From Stomoxys calcitrans (Eukaryota; Arthropoda; Insecta; Diptera; Muscidae), in the NCBI RefSeq assembly GCF_963082655.1, contig NC_081554.1, forward strand, positions 45,504,291-45,568,290: a stretch of 64,000 nucleotides of DNA, written 5' to 3'. A model generated the notes under the pieces. The model was not told where the DNA came from. It saw only the letters and a program-made list of their open reading frames with translations, and did not search any database. Each line of letters opens with the position of its first letter. Within the stretch, counting starts at the first letter, position 1. Both the position numbers and the translations under genes were made by a program. Shown piece after piece: positions 12,138 through 21,872 of the stretch.

Positions 12138-12335
12138 AGTACTGGCATTATAAATAATGACATTTGTGGGTGGTCTCATGAAATCGACGCCTCGAAGGAC
12201 AACTTTCACTACCTTTGTCAATACCCTGCTTTATGGCAAAATAGAAACAAGGTACTGAGTTCTTTTTTATTGCAGGCACTAGAAGAACTGAGAGTCGTAA
12301 ATCCGTGCATCTGTGATCTTTCTCAGAACGCTCCT
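12138..12335 (+). pseudogene. Non-LTR ORF2 C-terminal zinc-module remnant
   Basis: The frame starting at 12,132 reads through a DICGWS..DNFHYLCQYPALWQNR segment. It resembles the C-x2-C...H-x4-C module and CPAL motif at the end of R1/I/LOA-type ORF2 proteins. The second cysteine is replaced by serine and a later one by tyrosine, so the module is decayed. No reverse transcriptase precedes it. Confidence 0.5.
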
Positions 12336-12339
12336 AAAT

Positions 12340-12473
12340 GTGACACTTCCAATTAAGTTTCCTATCGAAGATCAATCCTAAGTTTTTGACCTTGTCAGAA
12401 AACGACTTTGATATCGGACAAGGTTAAATACTTGGGAGTGATCTTGGATAGGAAACTTAATCGGAAGTGTCAC
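12340..12473. repeat. 57-bp imperfect inverted duplication in a reverse-transcriptase fragment
   Basis: The arms 12,340-12,396 and 12,417-12,473 are inverted copies with about 8 mismatches, separated by 20 bp. The right arm is in frame with the reverse-transcriptase fragment that follows. The left arm is its antisense image. Confidence 0.85.
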
Positions 12474-12591
12474 AATCAGGGTTGTACTGCGAAGGCTCAC
12501 AGATGTTGGACACTATGTAGACGGGCCGTAGGCTCGAAATGGGGCCTAATTCCGAGGATAATCCACTGGCTCTACAGGAGCGTGGTTATCC
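12405..12591 (+). pseudogene. Reverse transcriptase thumb fragment of an I/LOA-like non-LTR element
   Basis: It translates to an ISDKVKYLGVILDRKLN segment and an AHRCWTLCRRAVGSKWGL segment, then HWLYRSVV. YLGV.LD..L is the usual motif after the catalytic palm in I/LOA/R1/Jockey reverse transcriptases. The palm itself (YxDD) is missing upstream. The frame is cut by the insertion beginning at about 12,592 and resumes at 12,941. Confidence 0.8.
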
Positions 12592-12940
12592 CGGCATGGA
12601 AAAGTTGTGAGCACCACACAGGCAGGAACATTCAGGTCCAATCTGTGTGGTGTTAATTGCTGTGCGAGCCCGTACGCGTCCACAGGTTCGGATGGTGGAA
12701 TGCTCCGTAATCAGCAGTATTGAGCGAAGAGTCTCAGTGAGAGGCCGGGCCGCACCGTCTCTTGCACAAATGCTGAGTGGCTATGATGCTCAATATGACA
12801 AGGCGAGTTACTGGCGTCTTTAAATAAGCGCTGTTCCCGCTGTGATCGGTTCTTTGGACCGGAACAAGCTTGCTCAACTGCAGAAGCTTGACGAGGATCG
12901 CCACTTCTTTATGGAAATGTGGCTACAACAACAACAACAA
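12592..12940 (+). mobile_element. About 350-bp insertion ending in a (CAA)n tract
   Basis: Comparison with the related copy at 41,440-41,490 shows that the reverse-transcriptase frame is split here. The extra DNA ends in a TACAACAACAACAACAA run. A microsatellite-like 3' tail points to a retroposed 3' end of a non-LTR element or SINE. I cannot name the family. Start is set to within about 10 bp, and a target duplication is not clear. Confidence 0.6.
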
Positions 12941-13330
12941 CCAATACTCACTTACGCCTCAGTAGTTTGGGGAAGTACCATGGAGAAAAAGTGCATCATA
13001 AGGACCTTAAAAGAGGTTCAGAAAACAAGTTGTATTGGCATAGGTGGAGCGATGAGGACCACGCCCACTAGGGCACTGGACATTACTTTAGATATTCAAC
13101 CCATTGACATAGAGATTAAGAGTGAGGCAGTCACTGCGGCTATGAGACTTAAGGCGATGGGACTATGGATTGCTGATGGCAGAAGCTCATACCATCGTGG
13201 TATAAACGAGGCGACAATAGGACACCTGGAAGGAAAGGAAGAGGTTTCGGATTGGATACCTGAGATGAACCTGGACGTCGAATGCGAGGCACTGCTGCCA
13301 TCGGCACAGTCTTGCATTGACGGAACCTAG
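12941..13330 (+). pseudogene. Non-LTR ORF2: end of reverse transcriptase and linker
   Basis: After the CAA-tailed insertion the frame continues with ILTYASVVWGS and QKTSCIGIGGAMRTTPT..AL, the conserved C-terminal reverse-transcriptase block of I/LOA/R1-type elements. The linker to RNase H follows (SAQSCIDGT), ending in a stop at 13,328-13,330. Confidence 0.8.
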
Positions 13331-13332
13331 TT

Positions 13333-13897
13333 TTGTCATCTGGAAGAACATGTTACACGGATGGATCAAGGCTAGAGGACAGAGTGGGCCTGGTGGTTTA
13401 CATTGAGAATCCAGAGACTGAGATCTGTTTTAGACTGCCCGACCATAATACGGTCCTGCTGGCAGAGATCCGGGCGAGCACGGAATGCGTGAGGAGGTGT
13501 GCTACTAACACGGGGACTTCTAGTGTGAACATCTTTACGGACAGTAAAATGGTCATTAGGGCAATAACAACCAAACTTGCAGTGTAAAAAGGAGATTAAT
13601 GCCTTCTCTGAGTATGACAGAATACACATCGTTTGGGTGCCGGGCCATAACGGTGTAAGGGGGAATGAAAGGGTAGAAGATTTGGCAGTGAAGACAAGAG
13701 TATTGCCATCAATAAACTTGGTTAACCCGAAGCCTTTCGGGTCGGCGCAGTCCAAGTTAAGGGCGTGGGCGACGAATGCGCGTGTAACACTGTGGAACAT
13801 CGAAGTAGTCGATAGGACGGCGAAAATCCTATGGGGTGACCTGGATCGTGAGAGGATGAGGCTATTATTGAAAGAAAGTAAAAAGAAGGTCAATATA
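13333..13897 (+). pseudogene. Non-LTR RNase H domain, frameshifted and cut by a MITE
   Basis: The first frame (13,333-13,587) has CYTDGSRLED, LLAEIRASTECV and NIFTDSKMVIRAI, giving the D, E and D of an RNase HI active site. The chain shifts frame near 13,577. It continues with VWVPGHNGVRGNERVEDLAV, supplying the histidine and last aspartate, and a connecting region toward the C-terminal zinc module. The MITE at 13,898 interrupts it. The RNase H domain places the element in the I/LOA/R1-related group. It cannot make an intact enzyme. Confidence 0.85.
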
Positions 13898-14132
13898 TTG
13901 GGTTGCCCAAAAAGTAATTGCGGATTTTTTGAAAAAAGTAAATGCATTTTTAATAAATCTTAGAATGAACTTTAATCAAATATACTTTTTTACACTTTTT
14001 TTCTAAAGCAAGCTAAAAGTAACAGCTGATAACTGACAGAAGAAAGAATGCAATTTCAGAGTCACAAGCTGTGAAAAAATTTGTCAACGCCGACTATATG
14101 AAAAATCCGCAATTACTTTTTGGGCAACCCAA
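13898..14132 (+). mobile_element. Mariner-type MITE, full length (235 bp), inside a retrotransposon
   Basis: Perfect termini TTGGGTTGCCC and GGGCAACCCAA are flanked by TA. The related copy at 17,515-17,525 shows the uninterrupted sequence (AGTATAGC), so the insertion point can be placed. Confidence 0.92.
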
Positions 14133-14272
14133 TAGCATTTAACTCAATTATACAAAATCCAAGCGGCAAGTGATAGCATGGGTAGGGCATGCGGGGGAAG
14201 ATGATGAGACGTTGGAGTATTTCCTATGCCTTTGCCCGGCTTTAGCGGCTAAAAAACACGGGTACTTAATTG
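14133..14272 (+). pseudogene. Non-LTR ORF2 C-terminal zinc module remnant
   Basis: The frame reads GEDDETLEYFLCLCPALAAK, matching the intact version at about 17,600-17,680 (CRICGEDDETLEYILCPCL). It is cut at about 14,272 by a SINE. The first cysteine pair is damaged. Confidence 0.75.
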
Positions 14273-14540
14273 GAACCACCGTAGCGCAGAGGTTAGCATG
14301 TCCGCCTATACCGCTGAACTCCTGGGTTTGAATCCTGGCGAGACCATGAAAAAAAAAACTTTTCAATGGTGGTTTTCCCCTCCTAATGCTGGCAACATGT
14401 AAAATTTCTCTCTAAAGAGGTGTTGGCAGGTCGTTCGGACTCGGCTGTAAAAAGGAGGCTCCTTATCATTGAGCTTAAACTTGAATCGGACTGCACTCAT
14501 TGATATGTGAGAAGTTTGCCCCTGTTCCGTAATGGTGGTG
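14273..14540 (+). mobile_element. SINE family 1, nearly full length
   Basis: The tRNA-like head has TAGCGCAGAGGTTAGCATG as A box and GGGTTTGAATCCTGG as B box. The family body follows as far as GCCCCTGTTCCGTAATGG. The end is replaced by a retrotransposon 3' tail, so it is 3'-truncated. Confidence 0.85.
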
Positions 14541-14586
14541 GTAGTGGCATGGGGTGGATTAATATCTTTTAACCTTACCTAATCTA
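14541..14586 (+). repeat. 3' tail of the I/LOA-like element
   Basis: AGTGGCATGGGGTGGATTAA followed by an ACCTTACCTAATCT tract matches the element ends at about 17,850 and 36,655-36,711. Confidence 0.65.
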
Positions 14587-14766
14587 GCGAGCTTTCGATA
14601 GACAGACGGACGGACGGAAGAGTCTAGATGGACTTAAAATGTCATTGCGTTGAAGAATATATAAAATTTATGGGGTCTTAGACTCATAATTGGAGGTGTT
14701 ACAAACGGTATACCCTACCGGTATACCCTATACCAGTTTCGTCATTCTATGGTGGAGGGTATACAA
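14587..14766 (+). repeat. Family A tail
   Basis: It holds the GACAGACGGACGGACGGA run, then TTATGGGGTCTTAGAC and ATGGTGGAGGGTATA. Head and monomers are missing. Confidence 0.75.
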
Positions 14767-15621
14767 ATTTTATAAATCAATTAAAAAATTCTTTAGAAAA
14801 ATTTCCATCATCAATATTTCCGCCATTGACATCAAACGGTAAAAAACAATCTCCTTTTCCCGTATCATTGACTAATCACAACAATTGAGATTTCTTTAAT
14901 CTGACTTTACAGATTTTCGTTAATTAACAATTCACCCCACAGGAGTCGGAACCACAGTCGTACATACATACACTCCGACAGCAAAAAGACATTTCAATTG
15001 AAACAAATTCATTAAGAATCATTTTAATGGCAGCAAAAGAATGAATGAGAGCAAGACAGATTAACGATAGCAACAAATTGCCCAGATATAAAATCCATTT
15101 CACCTGATACCTGGAGAAATTTAATGGCGGCTATCTTTGGCACATCAAAAACTCATTTTGTGTTTATGAGCAGTTCATTTGTGCGCCTGCCTGTGTCTTG
15201 TGTCTTCGGTTTTGGTTTTGGCCTGTCTGTCCTGTGTGTTGTTAGCCTGGCGGACTTAATTAACACACAAGAAATGAAATGAAATGTAAGTGCATGTTTT
15301 CCGCACTTTACAATATCGTAAAATTAACTTTTCATGTTGGTTCATGGATTTCGGCAAAGCTATTGCCACCATGTAGAGTAGGTGGTGATTTAATGTACTG
15401 CAGTCGAAAAAGAAACCAAGAAATGTGTATAAATTTTTCTTGATTTCATTGTAATTAGTTTGGGCATTTTATTTTCATTTCTGAAAGGTTGTCGTTGTTA
15501 CTTTTTCATTGTTGCTTTATCAGGGGCGTAGAAATTGAAGAGTGCTTGAGGAGGTAATGAAAGATAATTTTTGTTTTTTACAGGTGAGGCTTATAAGAGT
15601 TGATTAATGATTTTAAGAAAC
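14767..15621. other. AT-rich DNA without a recognisable gene
   Basis: Only short chance frames occur, with no member of the window's repeat families. Confidence 0.5.
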
Positions 15622-15928
15622 GGCCTCCATACCACAGAGGTTAGCGTATCCGCTTATGACCCTGAAAGCCTGGGTTGATATCCTGGCGAGGACATCAGAA
15701 AAGTTTTTTCAGCGAAGGTTATTCCCTCCTAATGCGGATGACGTTTGTGAGGTACCAAGCCACAATAAAAACTTCCAAAGAGCTGTCGCACTTTAGCACT
15801 CCGCTCGGACTCGACTGTAAAAGGAGGTCGCTTGTTATTGAGCTAAAAACTTGAATAAGACAGCACTCAATGATATGAGAAGTTTGTCCTAGTTCCTCAA
15901 TTGAATGTTTATGGGCAAATTTGTATTA
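15622..15928 (+). mobile_element. SINE family 1, diverged full-length copy
   Basis: The A-box region (CACAGAGGTTAGCGTATC) and a decayed B box (GGGTTGATATCC) are followed by the whole body to ATGGGCAAATTTGTATT. Both promoter boxes have substitutions, so it is an old copy. Confidence 0.8.
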
Positions 15929-16106
15929 AAATAAGTCCATAGTCCATGAAGAGTAAGCTTGTCAACTTATGATGTTGAACGTCGGGGTTGGAGACCAGGT
16001 GAGACCATGAGAAAATGCTTTCGTTAATACACGCTGACGCAATGTCAACAGAATTACGACTGCAATAGCGTGGTCTTTCGAAGATAGTTGTCCTCTTCGG
16101 GAAAGG

Positions 16107-16352
16107 ACATGCAAATATGCCCAAGTACATTCCATTAAGGACTGGGGCAAACTTCTCACATATCAATGAGTGCTGTCCGATTCAATTTTAATCTCAATGA
16201 TGGAGGTCCCTTCTTTTTATAGCCAAGTCCGAACGGCGTGCCGCAGAGCGACACCTCTCTGGGGAGAAATTTTTACATGGCAAAGTATCTCACAAATGTC
16301 GCCAGCATTAGGAGGGGATAATCACCGCTGAAAAATTTGCTAGTATTCCTGT
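16107..16352 (-). mobile_element. SINE family 1, 5'-truncated, minus orientation
   Basis: The complement carries the AGAGGTGTCGCTCTGCGGCA block, the CTATAAAAAG block and the tail. A second, very worn head-like segment in plus orientation lies at about 15,958-16,015, so two SINE pieces face each other here. Confidence 0.75.
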
Positions 16353-17130
16353 CAGGAAGACACAGATGAATCACTTTTACGCACAACGTTTCATGAATAC
16401 AAAGATTTCGATATCTGAAAAGGTCAAATACCAAGGAGTGATCTTGGGATGGAAACTGGAAGTGTAACTTACAAGATCGTACAGAGAAGGCTCACAGATT
16501 TTGGACACTATGTAAACGGGCTGTAGTCTTGAAATGGGGCCTGAATCGAAGCATAGTTAACTGACTCTACAGTTAACTTAAGCCAAGTCAGTAGTTTGGT
16601 GTACGAGGTTTCCGATCGGATACCTGAGATGACACTTGAGGTTGAGTGCGAGATACTGCTGCCAGAGGCACAATCTTGGATTGACTGAACTCCGGTAATG
16701 CCACTTGCGAGATCATGCTGTACAGATTGATCAAAGCTGGAGGACAGAGTGGGCCATGGGGTCTACAATGAGAACCATGGGACTGAGATCTGTTTTCGAC
16801 TGTTTGACCATAAAACGATCCTGCAGGCAGGGATTCGGGCGTGTGGTACTCCCGCGAAAACGTCGAGTGTGAACATCTGACAGCAAAAATTGTCATAAGG
16901 GCAATAACAACCAGGACTAGAAGGTCTCGAACAGTCTTGCAGTGCAAGAGGAGATTAATGGTATAATCCATGTGGTACCCACGCGTAGACGTCGAGTGTG
17001 AACATCTTTACCGACATCAAAATTGCCATAAGGGCAATAACAAACAGGGCGATAAGGTCACGAAAAGTCTTGCAGTGTAAGAGGAGACTAATGGCATAAT
17101 CCATGTGGTACCCACGCGAAGACGTCGAGT

Positions 17131-17412
17131 GTGAACATCTTTACGGACAAAAAACTGGTCATCAGGGCAATAACAACCAGGACAGTAAGGTCCCGAATAT
17201 GCTTGCAGTGTAAGAAGGAGATTAACGCCTTCTCCGAGAACGGCTTAATCCGCATCGTTTGTGTGCCGGGCCAAAGCGGATTAAGGGGCACAGAAAGAGC
17301 AGGCGATTTGGCAATGAAGGCCAGAGCACTGCCGTTAATAAACTTGGTTAACACGAAGCCTTTCGGGTCGGTGCAGTCTGAGTTAGGGGCTTGGGCGACG
17401 ATGCGCATGTAA
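17131..17412 (+). pseudogene. RNase H second half of the non-LTR ORF2
   Basis: The frame shows NIFTDKKLVIRAI (the Asp-bearing strand of RNase H, usually TDS), then VPGQSGLRGTERAGDLAMKA. Here the catalytic-site PGH motif has become PGQ and the fold continues to a stop at about 17,410. The first half upstream is broken by stops and the 130-bp triplication. Inactive. Confidence 0.75.
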
Positions 17413-17777
17413 GCCTGTGGAACAGCGAAATGGTCGGTAGAAAGGCGGAAATCCTATGGGGAGATCCAAATCGTGAGAAGACGAAGCTATTACTGAAAGG
17501 AAGTAAGAAGGAGGTCAGTATAGCTTTCGGTATCATAACCGGACACAAAGGATTACGAGCTCACTTTTGCAAAATCGGCTCGGTAAGTTATGTCATGTGT
17601 AGGATATGTGGGGAAGATGATGAGACATTGGAGTATATCCTATGTCCTTGCCTGGCTTTCGCGGCTAAAAGACACCGGCGCTTAAGTAAGGACATAATAC
17701 CAGACTCGAACCAATTTAGGGGCGCGTTATGGAAAACAATTAAGGATTTCGGAAGGAACACAGAATTCCTAATTTAA
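17391..17777 (+). pseudogene. ORF2 C-terminal region with intact zinc module
   Basis: This is 128 residues. It includes GHKGLRAHFCKIG and CRICGEDDETLEYILCPCLA, a C-x2-C...C pattern found at the end of I/LOA/R1-type ORF2 proteins and thought to bind nucleic acid. It ends DFGRNTEFLI. It is the best preserved C-terminus of this family in the window and is useful for defining the others. It overlaps the previous frame by about 20 bp, so a frameshift separates it from RNase H. Confidence 0.8.
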
Positions 17778-17885
17778 ATTTCCTTTTCTGAGTTGACTCT
17801 TTAGTTTTTAGGGCGCACAAGATACCGAATTCTGGCTTAACTGTATGCCCATAGTGGCATGGGGAGGATAAATATTCGCAGCCTC

Positions 17886-18137
17886 TTTTTATACCCACCA
17901 CTATAGGATGGGGGCATACAAATCGTGTAATTCCGTTCGTAACACCTCGAAATATTGATATAGGACCCCATAAAGTATATATATTCTTGATCGTCTTAAC
18001 ATCCTGAGTCGATCTAGCCATGTCCGTCCGTCCGTCTGTCGAAATCACGACAGCAGTCGAACGCGTAAATTTTGCACAGATACTTAATATTGATGTAAGT
18101 CGTTGGCGATTGCAAATGGGCCATATCGGTTCAGACA
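17886..18137 (-). repeat. Family A tail, minus orientation
   Basis: ATACCCACCACTATAGGATG opens it, followed by CCCCATAAAGTATATATATT and the GTCCGTCCGTCTGTCG run. It stops abruptly where RNase H sequence resumes. Confidence 0.8.
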
Positions 18138-18535
18138 CTGCTGCCAGAATCAAAGTAGATTGGCGAAACTCTTGTATTGCCGTCTGCGAGATCATGCTGT
18201 ACAGATGGATGAAAGCTAGAGGAGAGAGTGGAACTGGGAGTCTGCATTGAGAAACCAGGGACTGAGATTTTTTTCGACTGCCTGACAATAATACGGTCCT
18301 GCAGGCAGAGATCCGGGCGATCACGAAATGCGTGAGGTGGTGTGGTTTTCTCGCGAAGACGTCGAGTTTGAACATCTTTACGGTTAGTAAACTGGCCTTC
18401 GGGGCAATAACAAACAGGACGGCAAGGTCACGAACATTCTTGCAGTGTAAGAAGGAGTTTAACGCCTTCACTGAGAATGGCACAATCCGCATCGTTTGTA
18501 TGCCGGCTCATAGCAGAGTAAGGGGAAACGAGCCT
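18138..18535 (+). pseudogene. I/LOA-like RNase H fragment between two family A pieces
   Basis: Frames carry LQAEIRAITKCV-like and LNIFTVSKLAFGAITN-like segments in different phases, ending in CMPAHSRVRGNE. In the second motif the catalytic Asp is lost (TVS). It is bounded on both sides by family A starting at the same CCTCTTTTTATACCCACC junction, which suggests duplication plus deletion. Confidence 0.75.
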
Positions 18536-19052
18536 CTTTTTATACCCACCACCATGGGATGGGGGAAGCCTTAGTTTTTGTCCGATTTTGGCTGAAATTT
18601 TGCACATGGTGTTATTTTGTGACTTCCAATAACTATGCAAAGTACGGTCTTAATCGGTTTATAACCTGATATAGATCCCATATAAACCCATCTCCCGATT
18701 TGACTTCCTGAGCCCCTGGAACCCGTAATTTTTTTTCTGATTTGGCTGAAACTTTGCACATAGTGCTCCGTTATGACTTCAAGCAACTGTGCAAAGTACG
18801 GTCGAAATCGGTTTATAACCTGATATAGCTCCCATATAAACCGATCTCCCCATTTGACTTATGAGCTCATGGAAGCCTCAATTTATATCCGATTTGGCTG
18901 AAATTTTGCACATAGTGCTCCGTTATGACTTCAAACACCTATGCCAAGTACGGTCGAAATCGGTCTATAACCAGATATAGCTCCCATATTTTAGCAGAAT
19001 TCAAGGTGGTGGGTTCCCAAGATTTTTCCCGGCCGAACTTGGTATGCTTTTA
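18536..19052 (-). repeat. Family A repeat, minus orientation, head end present
   Basis: It begins TATACCCACCACCATGGGAT, carries three monomers, and ends GGTGGTGGGTTCCCAAGAT..GGTATGCTTTTACTTGTTTT, the inverse of the head. A CCTAA-type tract (19,053-19,083) follows, as after non-LTR 3' ends. Confidence 0.8.
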
Positions 19053-19083
19053 CTTGTTTTTACCTTACCTAACCTTACCTAAT

Positions 19084-19529
19084 GCATGCCACATTCATGA
19101 GGTTTTCATCCATTAAAAGATGTTCACTGGGGATTTACCGCGGAGTGTTTGTTTAACCCTATACATACCAGTATTGCGATTTCATTCCTTAACTCATTCG
19201 GTCCGTCTTCTTTGGTCACTTATGGATTTTTTTAAGTAGCATAATTTTAAACCTTTGGATGGAATATCGCTTGCCCTCCTATCCCTACGCCAATGACAAC
19301 TTCCACGTACGTTTGCTGTCATTTGGTTTGCCGACATAGAGATATTACTTCCTTCATGTACAGAGAAAGTGAAACAATTCTCTCGCCGTAAGGTTGAGTT
19401 ACGAAATAAGAAAATATTTCAAACACGTTTTAAAAACATAAATTACTTGGCTTTTAGTTTAAATAACATACAAGTATATAAATACATGTTACTTACAAGA
19501 AATGTACGCTGCCGATGCCGGCCCCTGCT

Positions 19530-19571
<42 letters not shown>

Positions 19572-20489
19572 TAAGATACATGGTAGTGGTAGTCCACGTT
19601 TCGGTTTCATATGCTTCTTGGAAAATTACATGAATTTACCGCACAAAAATGTAATTTTATGGCAGGATTTCGTTTACATCGTGGTCGGTTTTTATGTCGG
19701 AGAGGGTAGCTAAAAACTTTTTGGGCAAATCACATTTTAAATTCAGTTTATATTTCATTCATTTAGACAAGGACTCAAGTAGAAGTACTTCAGGACTTTC
19801 GTCCTAGTAGCATCGAAATGGGTTTTCTTCATACACAGCCAATAGGGAATAGACCGCATGCTTTATATTCTTGCCTGCTGGCATTCGTAGTGCACGACTA
19901 TTCGCCCACTCACGTTCGACCAAATGAATGTGTGCCTGTGTGAATGTGAATGTGAGTGCGCCTAAGCATCCGTTTCCTTTTTACTTTCACATATTTCTAT
20001 GAAGGCCAACTACATTTGTCCGTATATGGTTTTAGTTATGGGCAGTTAATCTAGCCTAAAGCTTTGCTATTTTGTACTAATGTTGATGGATTTTAACAAT
20101 TCCCATAGATTTGCTAACTACATTAAGCAAACGGCATAAACCTCCTGAGCTTAAATTAAGGAGGTTTATTGAGGGCCATTCAATAGTGTAAACAAAATTT
20201 ATGAAATGCTTATTTTACAAAGTTGTGGAACCGATGTATGATTCATTGCGGGGAATCGTTACCTTGACTTTGTGTGTTTGCCACCATGGATCTCTAGCAA
20301 TGAATGTTATAGGCACTTGATTTTTATTTAAACAATTGAAGGACGAATGAACCTTAATGTTTAGTCATATTTCTCCAAGTGCATTAGGCATTAACGATTG
20401 AACCATGGGCAACGGTTTCAACACTCTAGCAATTCTAAAAAGAAAACTCGAAAAGCTTATATCAGGAAATTTGTGATTTTCACATGATC
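19084..20489. other. Non-coding DNA with a CT microsatellite
   Basis: No domain-bearing frame is seen. A pure CT run lies at 19,535-19,569; a 114-residue frame there simply reads through it. Confidence 0.5.
19535..19569. repeat. (CT)n microsatellite
   Basis: About 17 uninterrupted TC dinucleotides. Confidence 0.97.
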
Positions 20490-20670
20490 TCTGTTGTTGT
20501 TGTAGCAGTGTTTTGTGCTCCATCTTTCGTCTGCTTGATTCTGTTGAGTATCCAGATCCAGGAAATCTGCGACTAAGATGGGGTTCGTCCAGAGTGATAT
20601 GGGTATGAGAAGAGTGGGTCTGGCTGACCAGTTAAACTGGTGACCTGAGGCCCCAAATCACAAAGGCGCA
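20490..20670 (-). mobile_element. CAA-tailed retroposon 3' fragment
   Basis: On the minus strand it ends in GCTACAACAACAACA. It abuts the 3' end of the next element. The (CAA)n tail resembles that of the insertion at 12,592-12,940, but the bodies are not obviously the same. Confidence 0.5.
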
Positions 20671-20966
20671 TAGGTAAGGTTAGGTTTAAGTGGCAGTCTG
20701 TCATCAGACTCACTAAGACGTTTTTATCCATTCTAATACCACAGGAACAGAAGAAGGAAGAGGCCTTCTAGTTCCTACCGTTCAACCATCCAGATCGCTT
20801 TAAAAAGCCCAATAACTTGCGTATGTTGACATCCACTAAATCAGACAGGTTCTGAAAGAAATGAGAACCTTAAGTGGAACTCCTTCTGACTGGTAGAACG
20901 GAACACACACACAAAAGGTGTTCTATAGTCTCTTCTTCTTCGACGTCCTCACAGCTTCTGCAAAAG

Positions 20967-21872
20967 TCATTGCTGGCAATCATTAGTCTGCTTTTCGATT
21001 AGACAGTGACCAGTCATGACAGACACAATGGCTAAGATGTCTGGTCTAGCCAATGACAGCAAAGCGGTAGACATCTTCAAGTCTAGATAAGGGCACATAG
21101 TTTTGGAATGCTCACAGGCCCCTCTTTGTGACCATCTATCATTCCTTGTCCTTCGGGCCTGGTTCTGAAAATTTAACTTACATGTCGCTAGAGGCATACC
21201 CACAGATTCCAGCATCCCTGGAATGTGTAGGGTAGTTCCTAGTCTCGCAAACTCGTCCGTTTTACAATTCCCTGGAAAATCTCTGTGGCCCGTCACCCAG
21301 AACATGTGAATTTTGAACTGTTCAGCCATCTCGTTGAGAGATCTGCGACAGTCGGGGGGGGTTTTTGTGTTCAGAAACACGTTTTCCAGGGATTTAATGG
21401 CTGTATGGCTGTTTGAGAGTATATTTATGCCAATCGTCGTAATGACATTATATCTGAGCCATTTCACCACTTCCTTAATTGCAAGGATCTCCGCTTGATA
21501 TACACTGCAGTGGTCGGGCTACCTTTTCGATATGAACAGTTCTAGTTTTTCAGAGTACACCCCAAACCTTTTCGAAATGACCAGTTCTAGATATTTAAAG
21601 TACATCCCAAATCCCACCAGGTCGTTTAGTTTGGAACCATCCTTATAGAAGTCTATGTAACTTCTAATACCAGGTATATCGATATTCCAATCGCTTCTAT
21701 CAGGAATAGTGGTACAGTACTTTTTTGCAAAAAGCGGCTCACGCAGGTTGTAATCCACACTGCCTGAAATATCGGACATTGTATCAAGGAGAACACAGTG
21801 TCCGTAGCCGCCACATGACCAAAGAGAAAGCTCCCTTAGTTTCATTGGTCGCAACAATTTGTCTCGCCACAA
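20967..21872 (-). pseudogene. RNase H and C-terminal region of the same element, two frames
   Basis: The first frame (to 21,519) ends in FYKDGSKLNDLVGFGMYF, the start of RNase HI. It is followed by a small internal duplication of an LELxISKRFGVYSE-like unit and a stop. The second frame (21,470-20,967) has ILSNSHTAIKSLE, where the usual Asp (SDS) is Asn, and MFWVTGHRDFPGNCKTDEFAR, keeping the histidine and last acidic position. A CRSCEDVEEEETIEHLLCVC zinc module lies just beyond. Inactive. Confidence 0.82.

Larger units (their letters stand above)
16392..17885 (+). mobile_element. I/LOA-like non-LTR element, 3' half with internal triplication
   Basis: It contains a reverse-transcriptase thumb fragment (16,400-16,580), a degraded RNase H, a cleaner C-terminal region and the 3' UTR ending in GTGGCATGGGGAGGATAAAT and GCAGCCTCTTTTT. 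The segment 16,861-17,250 carries about three copies of a 130-bp piece of the RNase H region. Family A DNA follows directly at 17,886. Confidence 0.8.

Noticed and set aside
13372..13947. 191-residue minus-strand frame
   Set aside because: It is antisense to the RNase H region of the non-LTR element and runs into the MITE. It has no domain of its own.
19369..19713. 114-residue frame
   Set aside because: It reads through the CT microsatellite and has no domain.
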